A DNA stretch of 64,000 bases, from assembly GCA_025060695.1 (NCBI GenBank), contig JANXBH010000007.1, positions 4,360-68,359 on the forward strand, in the 5' to 3' direction. The notes beneath the pieces were generated by a model, which did not search any database, was not told the DNA's origin, and worked only from the letters and a program-made list of their open reading frames with translations. Below are positions 1 to 8,166 of this stretch, in pieces. Made by a program: the position numbers and the translations under genes. This stretch comes from Caldifarciminota bacterium. Lineage in GTDB: Bacteria; Hydrothermota; Hydrothermia; LBFQ01; DSFT01. The number at the start of each line of letters is the position of its first letter. Position 1 is the stretch's first letter.

Positions 1-2
1 TA

Positions 3-485
3 GATAGTGGTATAGGACAGCTTTGGGTGCCTCCACACTTTGAAGCATACGATACAGTTATCGCATATAACTTAGCGGAATTTGAGCAAGAAGAGGCTAT
101 AAGTGCTGAAACCTTAGATATAAAAGTTAAAAAACTATGGATAGAACTTTACACAAGGCACTCACTACCTATAAAGATCTTATCTCAAGTCTGGTTAAGA
201 GATACAGTTTTAAACGACTCAATTTTCATTACTAATGAATACTTTAAAAGTGCTCCTAAAGATATAAATACGGGCTATTCCACAGGATATATCTACGATA
301 CTATAATTATTACACTTGATACTAATCAAATTAAATACTATAACGAAAGAAGAGGAAAACTCAAATTCTCTCTAAAGGGTATTGCTCCAATATATACAAA
401 TTACCCTGAGAAAGCTTATATAAAAAGCATTGATTCACTTCAAATTTGGGGCGATATCAAAGCTATAATAGGTATAAATCAATAA
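3..485 (+). CDS. C-terminal part of an unrecognised protein, cut by the left window edge
   Basis: The frame is open from the first codon of the window to TAA at 483-485, so the true start lies outside; GTG at 27 is only the first start-like codon inside. About 160 residues are visible, rich in alternating hydrophobic and polar residues typical of beta-strands. The protein ends in a predicted strand about residues long enough for a sandwich-type domain. I recognise no family motif. The stop lies just before the OmpA-family gene, whose Shine-Dalgarno site begins next to this stop, so the two are probably co-transcribed. It may be a secreted or envelope protein like its neighbour; that is inference from context only. 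Confidence 0.6.
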   Translation, partial: DSGIGQLWVPPHFEAYDTVIAYNLAEFEQEEAISAETLDIKVKKLWIELYTRHSLPIKILSQVWLRDTVLNDSIFITNEYFKSAPKDINTGYSTGYIYDTIIITLDTNQIKYYNERRGKLKFSLKGIAPIYTNYPEKAYIKSIDSLQIWGDIKAIIGINQ

Positions 486-496
486 AGGAGACTACC

Positions 497-3346
497 ATGC
501 TAAGCTTCATTATAAACTACTTTAATCCTGCATATCCTGGTCTTTTATACTATCCTAATTTCTATTTCTCTCTTCCCTACTTAAAAACAGGCATTATCAA
601 CAATTGGATAAATCTAAACATATACAATACTTATGTAAATAGCTTTATAACTGATGACGATAAAAACTATTTACTTTCGCAAATAGATGGAAGGAATTAC
701 TTTTTATGGTGGTTTGGAGATGCAAGTATATTTTTGAATTATAAAGGTTTCTATTTTGGCATAGAAAACTCAGGTGGTTCTTATTTATCAACTAAGACTA
801 ATGACCCAATTGAATTTTTATTTAATGCTAATAGTAAAGTGGATAAAATTTATGACCTGTCAATTGAAAAAATACAAGCACTTAGTTATATTCAATATTT
901 TCTAGGTTATGCATTTAGATATAGAGATTTTATATTTGGACTAAGAATGAACTATTTACAAACCACGCCGTATATAGAAATCTCATCAAAAATAAACCTT
1001 GATAACCACAGACACTATATATCTAATATTGATACTATAAATATCAAATATTTTGCAGGAGGTGATGGTTTTTCAGGAGATTTAGGCATTCTTTATGAGC
1101 CAAAAGGTAAAGGATGGTTTGCAGGATTTAACCTTAGAAATTTAATCTCAAGCATAAACTTTTCCAATACTTGGAAATACCCATTTTATAAACCTGATTT
1201 TTCAGATAGTATATGGGTAATAAGGGGTTATTTCAGTAAAACATCGGACACAACCGCAGATTTTGTTAAAACTGATAGTTTCCTACTTTATATATACCCT
1301 GAGGAAGCATTTGAACTAAGTCTTATAGGACATTTAGATGAGGTTAATGTTTTAAGACTCTTATTTTCAGATACTTCAAGAAGGTTCTTTATTACTAATT
1401 CAGTGTATAGAAGAAACATTACTCAAAGTTATAGATTACCAACAATTTTATATATTGACTTTGGTTATAAGGACTTAACAGATAGATATGGTTTTAATTT
1501 TAGTTATATTCAAGGTTTTAATGAAACATTTATTTCCACAAGAAAACCAAAGTTTTTAGCAAGTGCATTTTATAAAGTTTTTAGATTTCTACCGCTTGGT
1601 TTTTCTATTTCCATTGGAGGAAGAGAGAAAATACAATTTGGATTTAATGGAGGGCTTGATTTTAATTATTGGTTTTTAAATGCAGGATGGGATTGGTCAA
1701 GAGGATTTACTTATTCCGCTAAAGGTCATACACTATATTTAGAAAGTGGATTTAAGTCTCCAATTAGAGGAAAACTTGAAATAAGAATTATTGACTCTTT
1801 GACAAATAATGTTATAGCAAATGCGGAAGTTAATATTCTTAGAGGGACAAAACAATTATTAAAACAATTTACAAATTATGAAGGAAAAGTAATAAGCAAC
1901 TTATCACCTGATAAATATAGAATTGAGGTTTCCGCAAGAAATTACATTCCAAAAGTTGACTCAGTTGAAGTTATACCAAAAATCTTAAATACAAAAGTAA
2001 TAAAATTATTACCTGCTGGAGGACTATTAAATATAGTAGTCTTAGACTCATTAAAAGGCGATACCTTAAAAAATGTTAGGGTCGTAGTAAATGATAGTGC
2101 ATATGAATATAATGGAGGAATTTTAAAAGTTTTTGCCAAAGAAGGTGATGCACAAATTAAGGCATATAAAGATAGATATAAAGATTACTATAGTGTAGTA
2201 AGCGTAAAAATAGGAGATAGTATAAATAAAACTATACTAATGTCTCCAAAATTTGCCAATTTAGTAGTAAAGGTATTTGACGAAAGGACAAAACAACCGT
2301 TAAGTGCAAGTATAAAACTTTTAAGAAATGACAGTATTATAAGAGATATAACAAGTGAAGTATTAAATGTTGAACTTGAGGATGGAAATTATAAATTACT
2401 TGTAAGCAAAGAAGGCTATTCGCAATACTCAGATGTACTTACAATGAAAGGAGGAGTAGATTTAACAAAGGAAGTTTATCTAAGAAGTGATATAGGCTAT
2501 TTACTGGTAGAAGTTATAGATAGAACAACAGGAGAACACTTAGCTAATGCCCAAGTTTCTATAGTTTCAGAAAAAGGTGATACACTTTCAAAAGCAATTA
2601 CTGACAATAGTGGTAAATATGAGACATCACTTGGTAAAGGACTATATAAAATTATAGCACAAAAAGAGGAATATTTACCAAACTCAGATTTTGTTCAAAT
2701 ACAAAAAGACTCAAGAAATAAAGTAGTAATACCACTAACACCAAAGTTTGCTATAATCTATGGACTTGTTCTTGATGCAGAAAAAGGATTTAGAGTGAAA
2801 GCGAAGATTGATGTAAAGAGAGATAATAATATTATTACTACCATAGAAGGAGATAGCTACTATCTTAAACTTGATGCGGGATATTATGTATTTGAAGTAA
2901 GGGCAAAAGACTATGCACCAAGAGTTGCTGACATTCAACTAAACAACGGAGAAAAATATAGAAGGGACTTTTTACTTACAAGAGTTGGACAAGTTTTCAC
3001 ATTTAGAAATATTTACTTTGATTTTAATAAAGCAACTATTAGAAGAGAATCCTATCCTGTTTTAGATTCCATATACGAGTTTCTTGCGGAAAATCCAACC
3101 ATAGTAGTTGAAGTTGCAGGACATGCGGATGAAAGGGGAGGATATGAATATAATATAAGATTAACACAAGCAAGAGCAAATGCTGTAGTAGATTACTTAG
3201 TAAGAAAAGGTATAAATCCAAATAGACTAATTCCGAAGGGATATGGTTGGACACAACCTGTAGTAAAGGGAGCAAAAACTGAAAGGGAGCATCAACTAAA
3301 TAGAAGAGTTGAATTTAGAATTATTAGAGAGTTAGAGGGGCAGTAG
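497..3346 (+). CDS. Outer-membrane OmpA-family protein with barrel-like N-terminus and repeated sandwich domains
   Basis: Start chosen at ATG 497, 8 bases after an AAAGGAG site (484-490); an in-frame codon at 446 would overlap the previous gene and adds a non-signal-like stretch. The 949-residue protein has three parts. Residues 1-410 are rich in aromatic, alternating strands and look like an outer-membrane beta-barrel. Residues 415-825 hold about four to five repeats resembling carboxypeptidase-regulatory-like sandwiches (motifs such as NAEVNI and NAQVSI followed by a GKY/GKV turn). Residues 833-945 are a clear OmpA C-terminal domain with YFDFNK, GHADERG and LTQARA, which in this family binds peptidoglycan through the conserved Asp and Arg. 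It probably ties the outer membrane to the wall. A hairpin terminator follows. Confidence 0.85.
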   Translation: MLSFIINYFNPAYPGLLYYPNFYFSLPYLKTGIINNWINLNIYNTYVNSFITDDDKNYLLSQIDGRNYFLWWFGDASIFLNYKGFYFGIENSGGSYLSTKTNDPIEFLFNANSKVDKIYDLSIEKIQALSYIQYFLGYAFRYRDFIFGLRMNYLQTTPYIEISSKINLDNHRHYISNIDTINIKYFAGGDGFSGDLGILYEPKGKGWFAGFNLRNLISSINFSNTWKYPFYKPDFSDSIWVIRGYFSKTSDTTADFVKTDSFLLYIYPEEAFELSLIGHLDEVNVLRLLFSDTSRRFFITNSVYRRNITQSYRLPTILYIDFGYKDLTDRYGFNFSYIQGFNETFISTRKPKFLASAFYKVFRFLPLGFSISIGGREKIQFGFNGGLDFNYWFLNAGWDWSRGFTYSAKGHTLYLESGFKSPIRGKLEIRIIDSLTNNVIANAEVNILRGTKQLLKQFTNYEGKVISNLSPDKYRIEVSARNYIPKVDSVEVIPKILNTKVIKLLPAGGLLNIVVLDSLKGDTLKNVRVVVNDSAYEYNGGILKVFAKEGDAQIKAYKDRYKDYYSVVSVKIGDSINKTILMSPKFANLVVKVFDERTKQPLSASIKLLRNDSIIRDITSEVLNVELEDGNYKLLVSKEGYSQYSDVLTMKGGVDLTKEVYLRSDIGYLLVEVIDRTTGEHLANAQVSIVSEKGDTLSKAITDNSGKYETSLGKGLYKIIAQKEEYLPNSDFVQIQKDSRNKVVIPLTPKFAIIYGLVLDAEKGFRVKAKIDVKRDNNIITTIEGDSYYLKLDAGYYVFEVRAKDYAPRVADIQLNNGEKYRRDFLLTRVGQVFTFRNIYFDFNKATIRRESYPVLDSIYEFLAENPTIVVEVAGHADERGGYEYNIRLTQARANAVVDYLVRKGINPNRLIPKGYGWTQPVVKGAKTEREHQLNRRVEFRIIRELEGQ

Positions 3347-3356
3347 CCCTGCCCTT
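3336..3356 (+). terminator. Intrinsic terminator of the OmpA-family gene
   Basis: Stem GGGCAG (3338-3343) pairs with CTGCCC (3349-3354) over a 5-base loop that begins with the last two bases of the TAG stop region; A-G/T-T flanks can extend it. An AT-rich TTAAAATTTT tract follows, which also contains the -10 box of the next gene. Confidence 0.7.
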
Positions 3357-3361
3357 AAAAT
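3356..3361 (+). promoter_or_regulatory. TAAAAT -10 box for the V-ATPase D operon
   Basis: TAAAAT ends 9 bases before ATG 3371. A transcript starting 6-9 bases after the box would have little or no leader. No Shine-Dalgarno site is present before this start. The same box precedes most transcription units in this window. Confidence 0.55.
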
Positions 3362-3370
3362 TTTATTACT

Positions 3371-4006
3371 ATGCAACAAATTAGTCCAACAAGAATGAAC
3401 TTATTGAATTTAAGAAGACAAATACAAATGGCCATACAAGGTGCAAACCTTCTAAAAAATAAAAGAGACGCACTAATGAATGAGTTTAGAAAATTAATAA
3501 CTATTATAGTAAGAGAAAGAAAAGCATTAGATGAAGAACTAAGGAAAAGTATAAATATGCTAACTATTGCAATGAGTATAGACGGTAAAGAATCTCTTGA
3601 ATCAGTTGCACTAAGTTCAGGGAAAAAATTAGAAATAGAAATGATACCAAGAAAAGCATGGGGTGTAAAAGTTACTGAATTTAGATACGGAGATATAGTA
3701 AAAAGTGCTATAAATAGAGGTTTTTCTCCTGTTAGCATTACTTCAAGAGTCCAACTTACAGCACAGTCTTTTGAAAAAAGTATAGATGCCATATTAAGAG
3801 TTGTTCCATTAGAGTACAAACTTAGAAAGTTTGGAGAAGAAATAAGAAAAACCAATAGAAGAGTAAATGCATTAGAGCAAAAATTAATACCGGAGATGAG
3901 AGAACAATCCAAATTTATAAGACAAGTCTTAGAAGATAGAGAAAGAGAAGATAAATTCAGACTAAAAATTCTAAAGAAAAAAGCAGAAAAGAAAAAGTCT
4001 CAATGA
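3371..4006 (+). CDS. atpD: V/A-type ATP synthase subunit D
   Basis: The 211-residue product matches V/A-ATPase subunit D in length and pattern: N-terminal ISPTRMNLLNLRRQI, a long helix rich in K, R and L, and a C-terminal VNALEQKLIPEM helix with a charged tail. Subunit D is the central rotor shaft that carries torque between the V1/A1 head and the membrane ring. No other ATPase subunit gene is adjacent, so this one is detached from the usual ntp/atp cluster. It heads a run of overlapping genes (lipoprotein, PTPS, ruvC, ruvA) and shares ATGA with the next gene. The bare symbol follows V-type naming; ntpD is an equivalent. Confidence 0.9.
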   Translation: MQQISPTRMNLLNLRRQIQMAIQGANLLKNKRDALMNEFRKLITIIVRERKALDEELRKSINMLTIAMSIDGKESLESVALSSGKKLEIEMIPRKAWGVKVTEFRYGDIVKSAINRGFSPVSITSRVQLTAQSFEKSIDAILRVVPLEYKLRKFGEEIRKTNRRVNALEQKLIPEMREQSKFIRQVLEDREREDKFRLKILKKKAEKKKSQ

Positions 4007-4827
4007 AAAGGATTTTTATAATTTTAACTTTAATATCTTGTTCAAAAAAGACTACAACACCTGAAATTCCGCAAAATCCATACGATGCTTTCAACTTCTG
4101 GAATTTTAAACCATTTACAAAATTCACATATGAATATAGAGACTCCACAATATATAAATACAGCTTCTATATAACTATTTTAAACCCGCCAAATGCTGAT
4201 ACATTAGTTAGAAACTTTTTAGATACTTCGAACTTATCAATAAAACTAAAGGACTCTATATGGTCAATAGTAAATCCAGCAAAAGTAACTTATGATACTA
4301 TTAAACTTAATCAAAACTCAGTAATTTTTAAACACCTTGCATATGACATAAAAAAGGAAAAACACACTTATAAGAATTATCCATATCCTTTAATTCAAAG
4401 TTTTAAACCAATTCAGCAAACGTCGATATTACTAAATGATACGCTAAAAATAGGTAATTTTATGTGGAGTTGTTCACTAATAGTATTCATAGATACTCTA
4501 TATATAGATAGTTCAAGGGCAACTTCAAATAAAATAAACGACACATTCTATATAAAAGAGGAGGTATTCTCAAGAATAAAGTATAGGTATAAATTTGATA
4601 GAATAGTTTTGAATGAAGGATTAAAATGTGATGCGAGTGATACACTCATAAAAGAAAACTATGGTTATAAATACACTTTTGATAGTACAAAACTTGTTGC
4701 ATACAAAGGTATTAAATTTAGAGCATACTTTGACACAACATATGCATACATTAAGCATCATACAAATGCAGATGCAAGTTTTCAAATTTCAAAAAATATA
4801 AAGTGGTTTTTTATAAAGAATGAATGA
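4003..4827 (+). CDS. Predicted lipoprotein of unknown function
   Basis: The N-terminus is a short signal (MKRIFIILTL) followed by the lipobox LISC with Cys at residue 13, then a KKTTTP linker. The rest (274 residues in total) has many beta-strand-like stretches and no motif I recognise. Start ATG overlaps the preceding stop in ATGA, so it is probably translationally coupled to subunit D. Function is unknown. Confidence 0.65.
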   Translation: MKRIFIILTLISCSKKTTTPEIPQNPYDAFNFWNFKPFTKFTYEYRDSTIYKYSFYITILNPPNADTLVRNFLDTSNLSIKLKDSIWSIVNPAKVTYDTIKLNQNSVIFKHLAYDIKKEKHTYKNYPYPLIQSFKPIQQTSILLNDTLKIGNFMWSCSLIVFIDTLYIDSSRATSNKINDTFYIKEEVFSRIKYRYKFDRIVLNEGLKCDASDTLIKENYGYKYTFDSTKLVAYKGIKFRAYFDTTYAYIKHHTNADASFQISKNIKWFFIKNE

Positions 4828-5617
4828 AATTACTATTACAAGAAGATTCTACTTTTGTTCAAGTCATAGGTATTATTTAGAAAATTTAAGCTTTGACGAG
4901 AACTTAAGGTTATTCGGAAAAACAATATACGAACATGGGCATAACTATACACTTTTTGTATCTATTAGAGGAAATATAAATAAGACTACCAACATGGTAA
5001 TGAATATTTCAGAAATAAAAAACATAGTGAACGAAATAATAGAAAAATACTATGACCACAAAAACTTAAACTTAGATAATCCATTTTTTAAAAACAGACT
5101 ACCTACAACTGAAAATATTGCTCTATCGTTTTGGCACTTTTTAAGTGAAAAATTGAATTTATACAAAATTTTAGTTTATGAAGGAGATGAAATTTTTAGT
5201 GAGTACAAAGGAGAAAAAAACATGCTTTTTGGAAGAGTATATAAATTCTCCGCAGGTCATAGACTATATAATGAAAATTTAAGTGATGAGGAGAATAATA
5301 AACTATATGGAAAGTGCGCAAATAAAAATGGTCATGGACATGATTATAAACTTGAAATATACATAGAGGGAAAAGTTGATAAGGAAACAGGATTTATAGT
5401 AAATATAAATGAATTAGACAAAATAGTAAATGAAGTTTTAGAAAAAATTGATCACAAGTTTTTAAATTACGATGTTGAGTTTTTTAGGGAAAATTTACCT
5501 ACTACTGAAAATATCTTAATTTTTTTAAAAATGAGACTTTCTTCTAAAATAAAAGGACTAAAAAAACTTAGGATATATGAAACCGAAAATAATATTTTTG
5601 AAATTGAATGCGTATAG
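4820..5617 (+). CDS. Tandem 6-pyruvoyl-tetrahydropterin synthase / QueD-like protein
   Basis: Two PTPS-fold domains are fused in one 265-residue chain. Domain 2 (about 135-265) has the whole family set: zinc ligands in SAGHRL (His147) and GHGHDY (His172, His174), catalytic Cys166 in YGKC, a DHKF motif and TTEN. Domain 1 (1-130) keeps SSHRYY (His16), EHGHNY (His39, His41), DHKN and TTEN, but position 35, where the Cys should be, is Thr. Family members make 6-carboxy-tetrahydropterin for queuosine or pyruvoyl-tetrahydropterin. By inference domain 2 is the active half and domain 1 may be structural or differ in reaction. Overlaps the lipoprotein by 8 bases and ruvC by 10. Confidence 0.85.
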   Translation: MNEITITRRFYFCSSHRYYLENLSFDENLRLFGKTIYEHGHNYTLFVSIRGNINKTTNMVMNISEIKNIVNEIIEKYYDHKNLNLDNPFFKNRLPTTENIALSFWHFLSEKLNLYKILVYEGDEIFSEYKGEKNMLFGRVYKFSAGHRLYNENLSDEENNKLYGKCANKNGHGHDYKLEIYIEGKVDKETGFIVNINELDKIVNEVLEKIDHKFLNYDVEFFRENLPTTENILIFLKMRLSSKIKGLKKLRIYETENNIFEIECV

Positions 5618-6072
5618 TGGCTTTTGATATATCTATTAGAAATCTTGGCGTTGCTATTACAGAAGATTTAAACTATATCTTTAGCACCAATATTAAGACT
5701 TTAAAAGTAAAGAAGAATAGACTTTTATACATTTATGAAAAATCCGAAGAAATAGTAAGGGAGTTTCAGCCAAAAATTGCAGTAATTGAAGACGTTATAT
5801 ATCACAAAAATATAAAGACAGTGATATTACTTGGAAGTGTAAAAGGAATTATTCAACTACTATTAGAAAAGAATGACATAGGTATAGTTGAAATAAATCC
5901 AAAATCTTTAAAACTTTCTATATCAGGCTATGGAGCTTCAAAAAAGCATCAAATTCAATATATGGTAAAGAATGTATTTAAAATAGAAAAGGAGCTAAGT
6001 GATCATGAAAGTGATGCACTCGCTTTAATTTGGACTTACATATCCAAGTATGGTTTGGGGACTAAGAGGTAA
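5608..6072 (+). CDS. ruvC: Holliday junction endonuclease RuvC
   Basis: The 154-residue product has the RuvC acidic site: Asp7 in IVAFD, Glu61 in AVIED, and the C-terminal SDHESDALAL with Asp132/His133 and Asp136. RuvC is a dimeric resolvase that cuts Holliday junctions after RuvAB branch migration. Length is slightly below the usual 160-175 residues. It overlaps ruvA by 23 bases and sits in the subunit-D operon; ruvB lies 55 kb away in this window. Confidence 0.92.
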   Translation: MRIVAFDISIRNLGVAITEDLNYIFSTNIKTLKVKKNRLLYIYEKSEEIVREFQPKIAVIEDVIYHKNIKTVILLGSVKGIIQLLLEKNDIGIVEINPKSLKLSISGYGASKKHQIQYMVKNVFKIEKELSDHESDALALIWTYISKYGLGTKR

Positions 6073-6622
6073 AGTTCATAAAGTTCTTGGAAATAAACTA
6101 ATTCTAAATGTAGGTGATATTTACTTTGAAATAATAGTTCCATTTAAGCATAAGTTTGAGGTAAATTCGGAGATTTTTATACATATTCAAACAATATATA
6201 ATGAAAATGGTTTTTTTCTATATGGATTTTTAGATGAGAACGAAAAAGTTTGGTTTAATGAGTTAATCAAAATTCCAGGTATTGGTCCAAACCTTGCAAT
6301 TAACATAATTTCTCAACTAAACCTTTCCGAATTTAAGGAAATTGTAATAAAAGAGGATATAACTACTTTTTCAAAGCTAAAAGGGATAGGCAAGAAAATT
6401 GCACAGAAAATTATAAATGAAATGAAAGAAAAAGCACAAATATTACCATCGGATGAATCAAAATTTACACAAGATTTTATAGATGCTCTAAATATTCTAT
6501 TGAGCTTAGGTGTAGACTATAAAACTGCAAAAAACTCCCTTATTTCAATAATAAAAGAAAAGGGTAATTTAGGAATTGAAGAATTAGTTAAATCAACTTT
6601 AAGTAAAATCAAGTCGCTTTAA
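6050..6622 (+). CDS. ruvA: Holliday junction branch migration protein RuvA
   Basis: Start at ATG 6050 gives MVWGLRGKV, matching the family opening (M-x-x-x-LRGKV). The 190-residue protein shows the N-terminal OB domain, two helix-hairpin-helix motifs (IPGIGPNLAINI and LKGIGKKIAQKI) and the C-terminal RuvB-contacting domain (FIDALNILLSLGVDYKTAK). RuvA tetramers hold the four-way junction and recruit the RuvB motor. It overlaps ruvC, which favours co-translation. Confidence 0.93.
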   Translation: MVWGLRGKVHKVLGNKLILNVGDIYFEIIVPFKHKFEVNSEIFIHIQTIYNENGFFLYGFLDENEKVWFNELIKIPGIGPNLAINIISQLNLSEFKEIVIKEDITTFSKLKGIGKKIAQKIINEMKEKAQILPSDESKFTQDFIDALNILLSLGVDYKTAKNSLISIIKEKGNLGIEELVKSTLSKIKSL

Positions 6623-6625
6623 AAT
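6620..6625 (+). promoter_or_regulatory. TAAAAT -10 box before the TPR gene
   Basis: The core of GCTTTAAAATTT ends 7 bases before ATG 6633 and overlaps the ruvA stop. No ribosome binding site fits between box and start, consistent with a leaderless transcript. Confidence 0.6.
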
Positions 6626-6632
6626 TTAGCAC

Positions 6633-8153
6633 ATGCTTATTTTAATTAATCTATCACCAGAAGAAGCTTTTAACAGAGCAAATACACTTGTAAGTGAAAA
6701 TAAAAGTGATTCAGTTGGATACTATTTAAGTATAGCTTATAAAAAATATCCTTACGAAGTTGAAAATGTAATTTATTTAAAGTATCTACAAGATAGTATT
6801 ATAGGCGGTAAAATAGCAGTGGAGTTTTTAAAATATAACAAAACTTCACAAAAAATTTCTACAATAGCCCTTAATGAAATGATAAGAAGTAAGAACTACT
6901 TAAGTATTCCGGAACTATTAGAATTTCATTCTGATACAACAACTATTGGAAAAATTTCTAAATTTTATAGCTTTTTGTTAAGTAATAACTATGAAGATGC
7001 TATAAAAGTAGGTGATGAGATTTTAGATAACTTTATTAATCAAAGGCACTTTAAATTATTATTTGATGAGGATGAACCTTTAAATAAACTAATAAATAAT
7101 TTCCATGCTGACTTTGTAGAATTTTCTTGCTCGCATTTTTTCATGGAATCCTGCATAAAACATGTTAACTTTCTGAGTGAAAATGCTGCAAGAAATAAGG
7201 CATTGAACTTAATAATATACTACGGATATTTTAGACTAATAAGTGATAGTAAGAACTTTAATGAAAGCATTAGTAATTTAGAGAAATTTGCAAAAGTTTT
7301 AATACTAAATGAATGCAAAGACTACAATAAACTAACAACTATATTCTCCTCTGTATATTTTGAAACAGAAGCTTCATATGAATATGAAAAATTTCTATCC
7401 ATTTTGGATACACTAAGTAAATACTGTGGAAATTTTCTTGATAAAAAAATAAAAGTTTTAAAAGCCTTTGCTTTAAGAGGACTTGATAGAAACAAAGAAG
7501 CAATTGATATTCTAATTTCACTAAAAGACAGTTTAATAGAACCTCATAGAAGATATCTTGTCTTAAGTCTCGTTGATTATGGAAATATGGAATTAGCTAA
7601 GAAGTTATATAATGAGTTTAAACTAAACGACGTTTCAATAATAAAAATAAGACATTGTGAAACACTATATAGTCAAGGCAAATATAAAGAAGTTTTAAAA
7701 GAATGTGATGAAATGGATGCGGAAAGAGCATATGTATATTTTATGCAGTCTAAAAATAATTTAGCAAAAGAAATTATAGATAATTTACTAAATGACATTG
7801 AAAATTCTAATAAAAACTACACATACTATTGGAATAAGGGATGGTTTATGCTTCTACTTGGAAAAATAGATAGTAGTTATTATTATACAAAAATGGCATT
7901 AGATATGAAACCAAACAATTCATTTCTCATAATGAACTTAGGAAGTATATATCTATCTAATTCTCAAATTGATAGTGCCATTTACTACTACAAGAAAGCC
8001 TATGAAACTAACAAAAAATATGGAAACTACTATGAAAAATTATTCTTCAATACACTCAAAAATGATATTGAACTTATTGCAAATATCTATAAGATACCAA
8101 AATCAAAGATAAGGGAACTAAGAAATAATTTAAAAAGTTTGAATATACAATAA
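6633..8153 (+). CDS. TPR-repeat protein, probably exported
   Basis: A 506-residue protein with helical tetratricopeptide-like repeats; the clearest are near the C-terminus (YYWNKGWFMLLLGKIDSSYY, then NLGSIYLSNSQIDSAIYYYK). The N-terminus MLILINLS is a very short hydrophobic segment of the type on many exported proteins here. TPR arrays mediate protein contacts; partner unknown. It has its own promoter and is followed after 13 bases by the M14 peptidase, so the two may be one unit. Confidence 0.7.
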   Translation: MLILINLSPEEAFNRANTLVSENKSDSVGYYLSIAYKKYPYEVENVIYLKYLQDSIIGGKIAVEFLKYNKTSQKISTIALNEMIRSKNYLSIPELLEFHSDTTTIGKISKFYSFLLSNNYEDAIKVGDEILDNFINQRHFKLLFDEDEPLNKLINNFHADFVEFSCSHFFMESCIKHVNFLSENAARNKALNLIIYYGYFRLISDSKNFNESISNLEKFAKVLILNECKDYNKLTTIFSSVYFETEASYEYEKFLSILDTLSKYCGNFLDKKIKVLKAFALRGLDRNKEAIDILISLKDSLIEPHRRYLVLSLVDYGNMELAKKLYNEFKLNDVSIIKIRHCETLYSQGKYKEVLKECDEMDAERAYVYFMQSKNNLAKEIIDNLLNDIENSNKNYTYYWNKGWFMLLLGKIDSSYYYTKMALDMKPNNSFLIMNLGSIYLSNSQIDSAIYYYKKAYETNKKYGNYYEKLFFNTLKNDIELIANIYKIPKSKIRELRNNLKSLNIQ

Positions 8154-8166
8154 AAGTGGGGGAGTT

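Noticed and set aside
446-496. Upstream start for the OmpA-family protein
   Set aside because: It overlaps the previous gene and adds a charged stretch before the short hydrophobic start; ATG 497 has an AAAGGAG site at the right distance.
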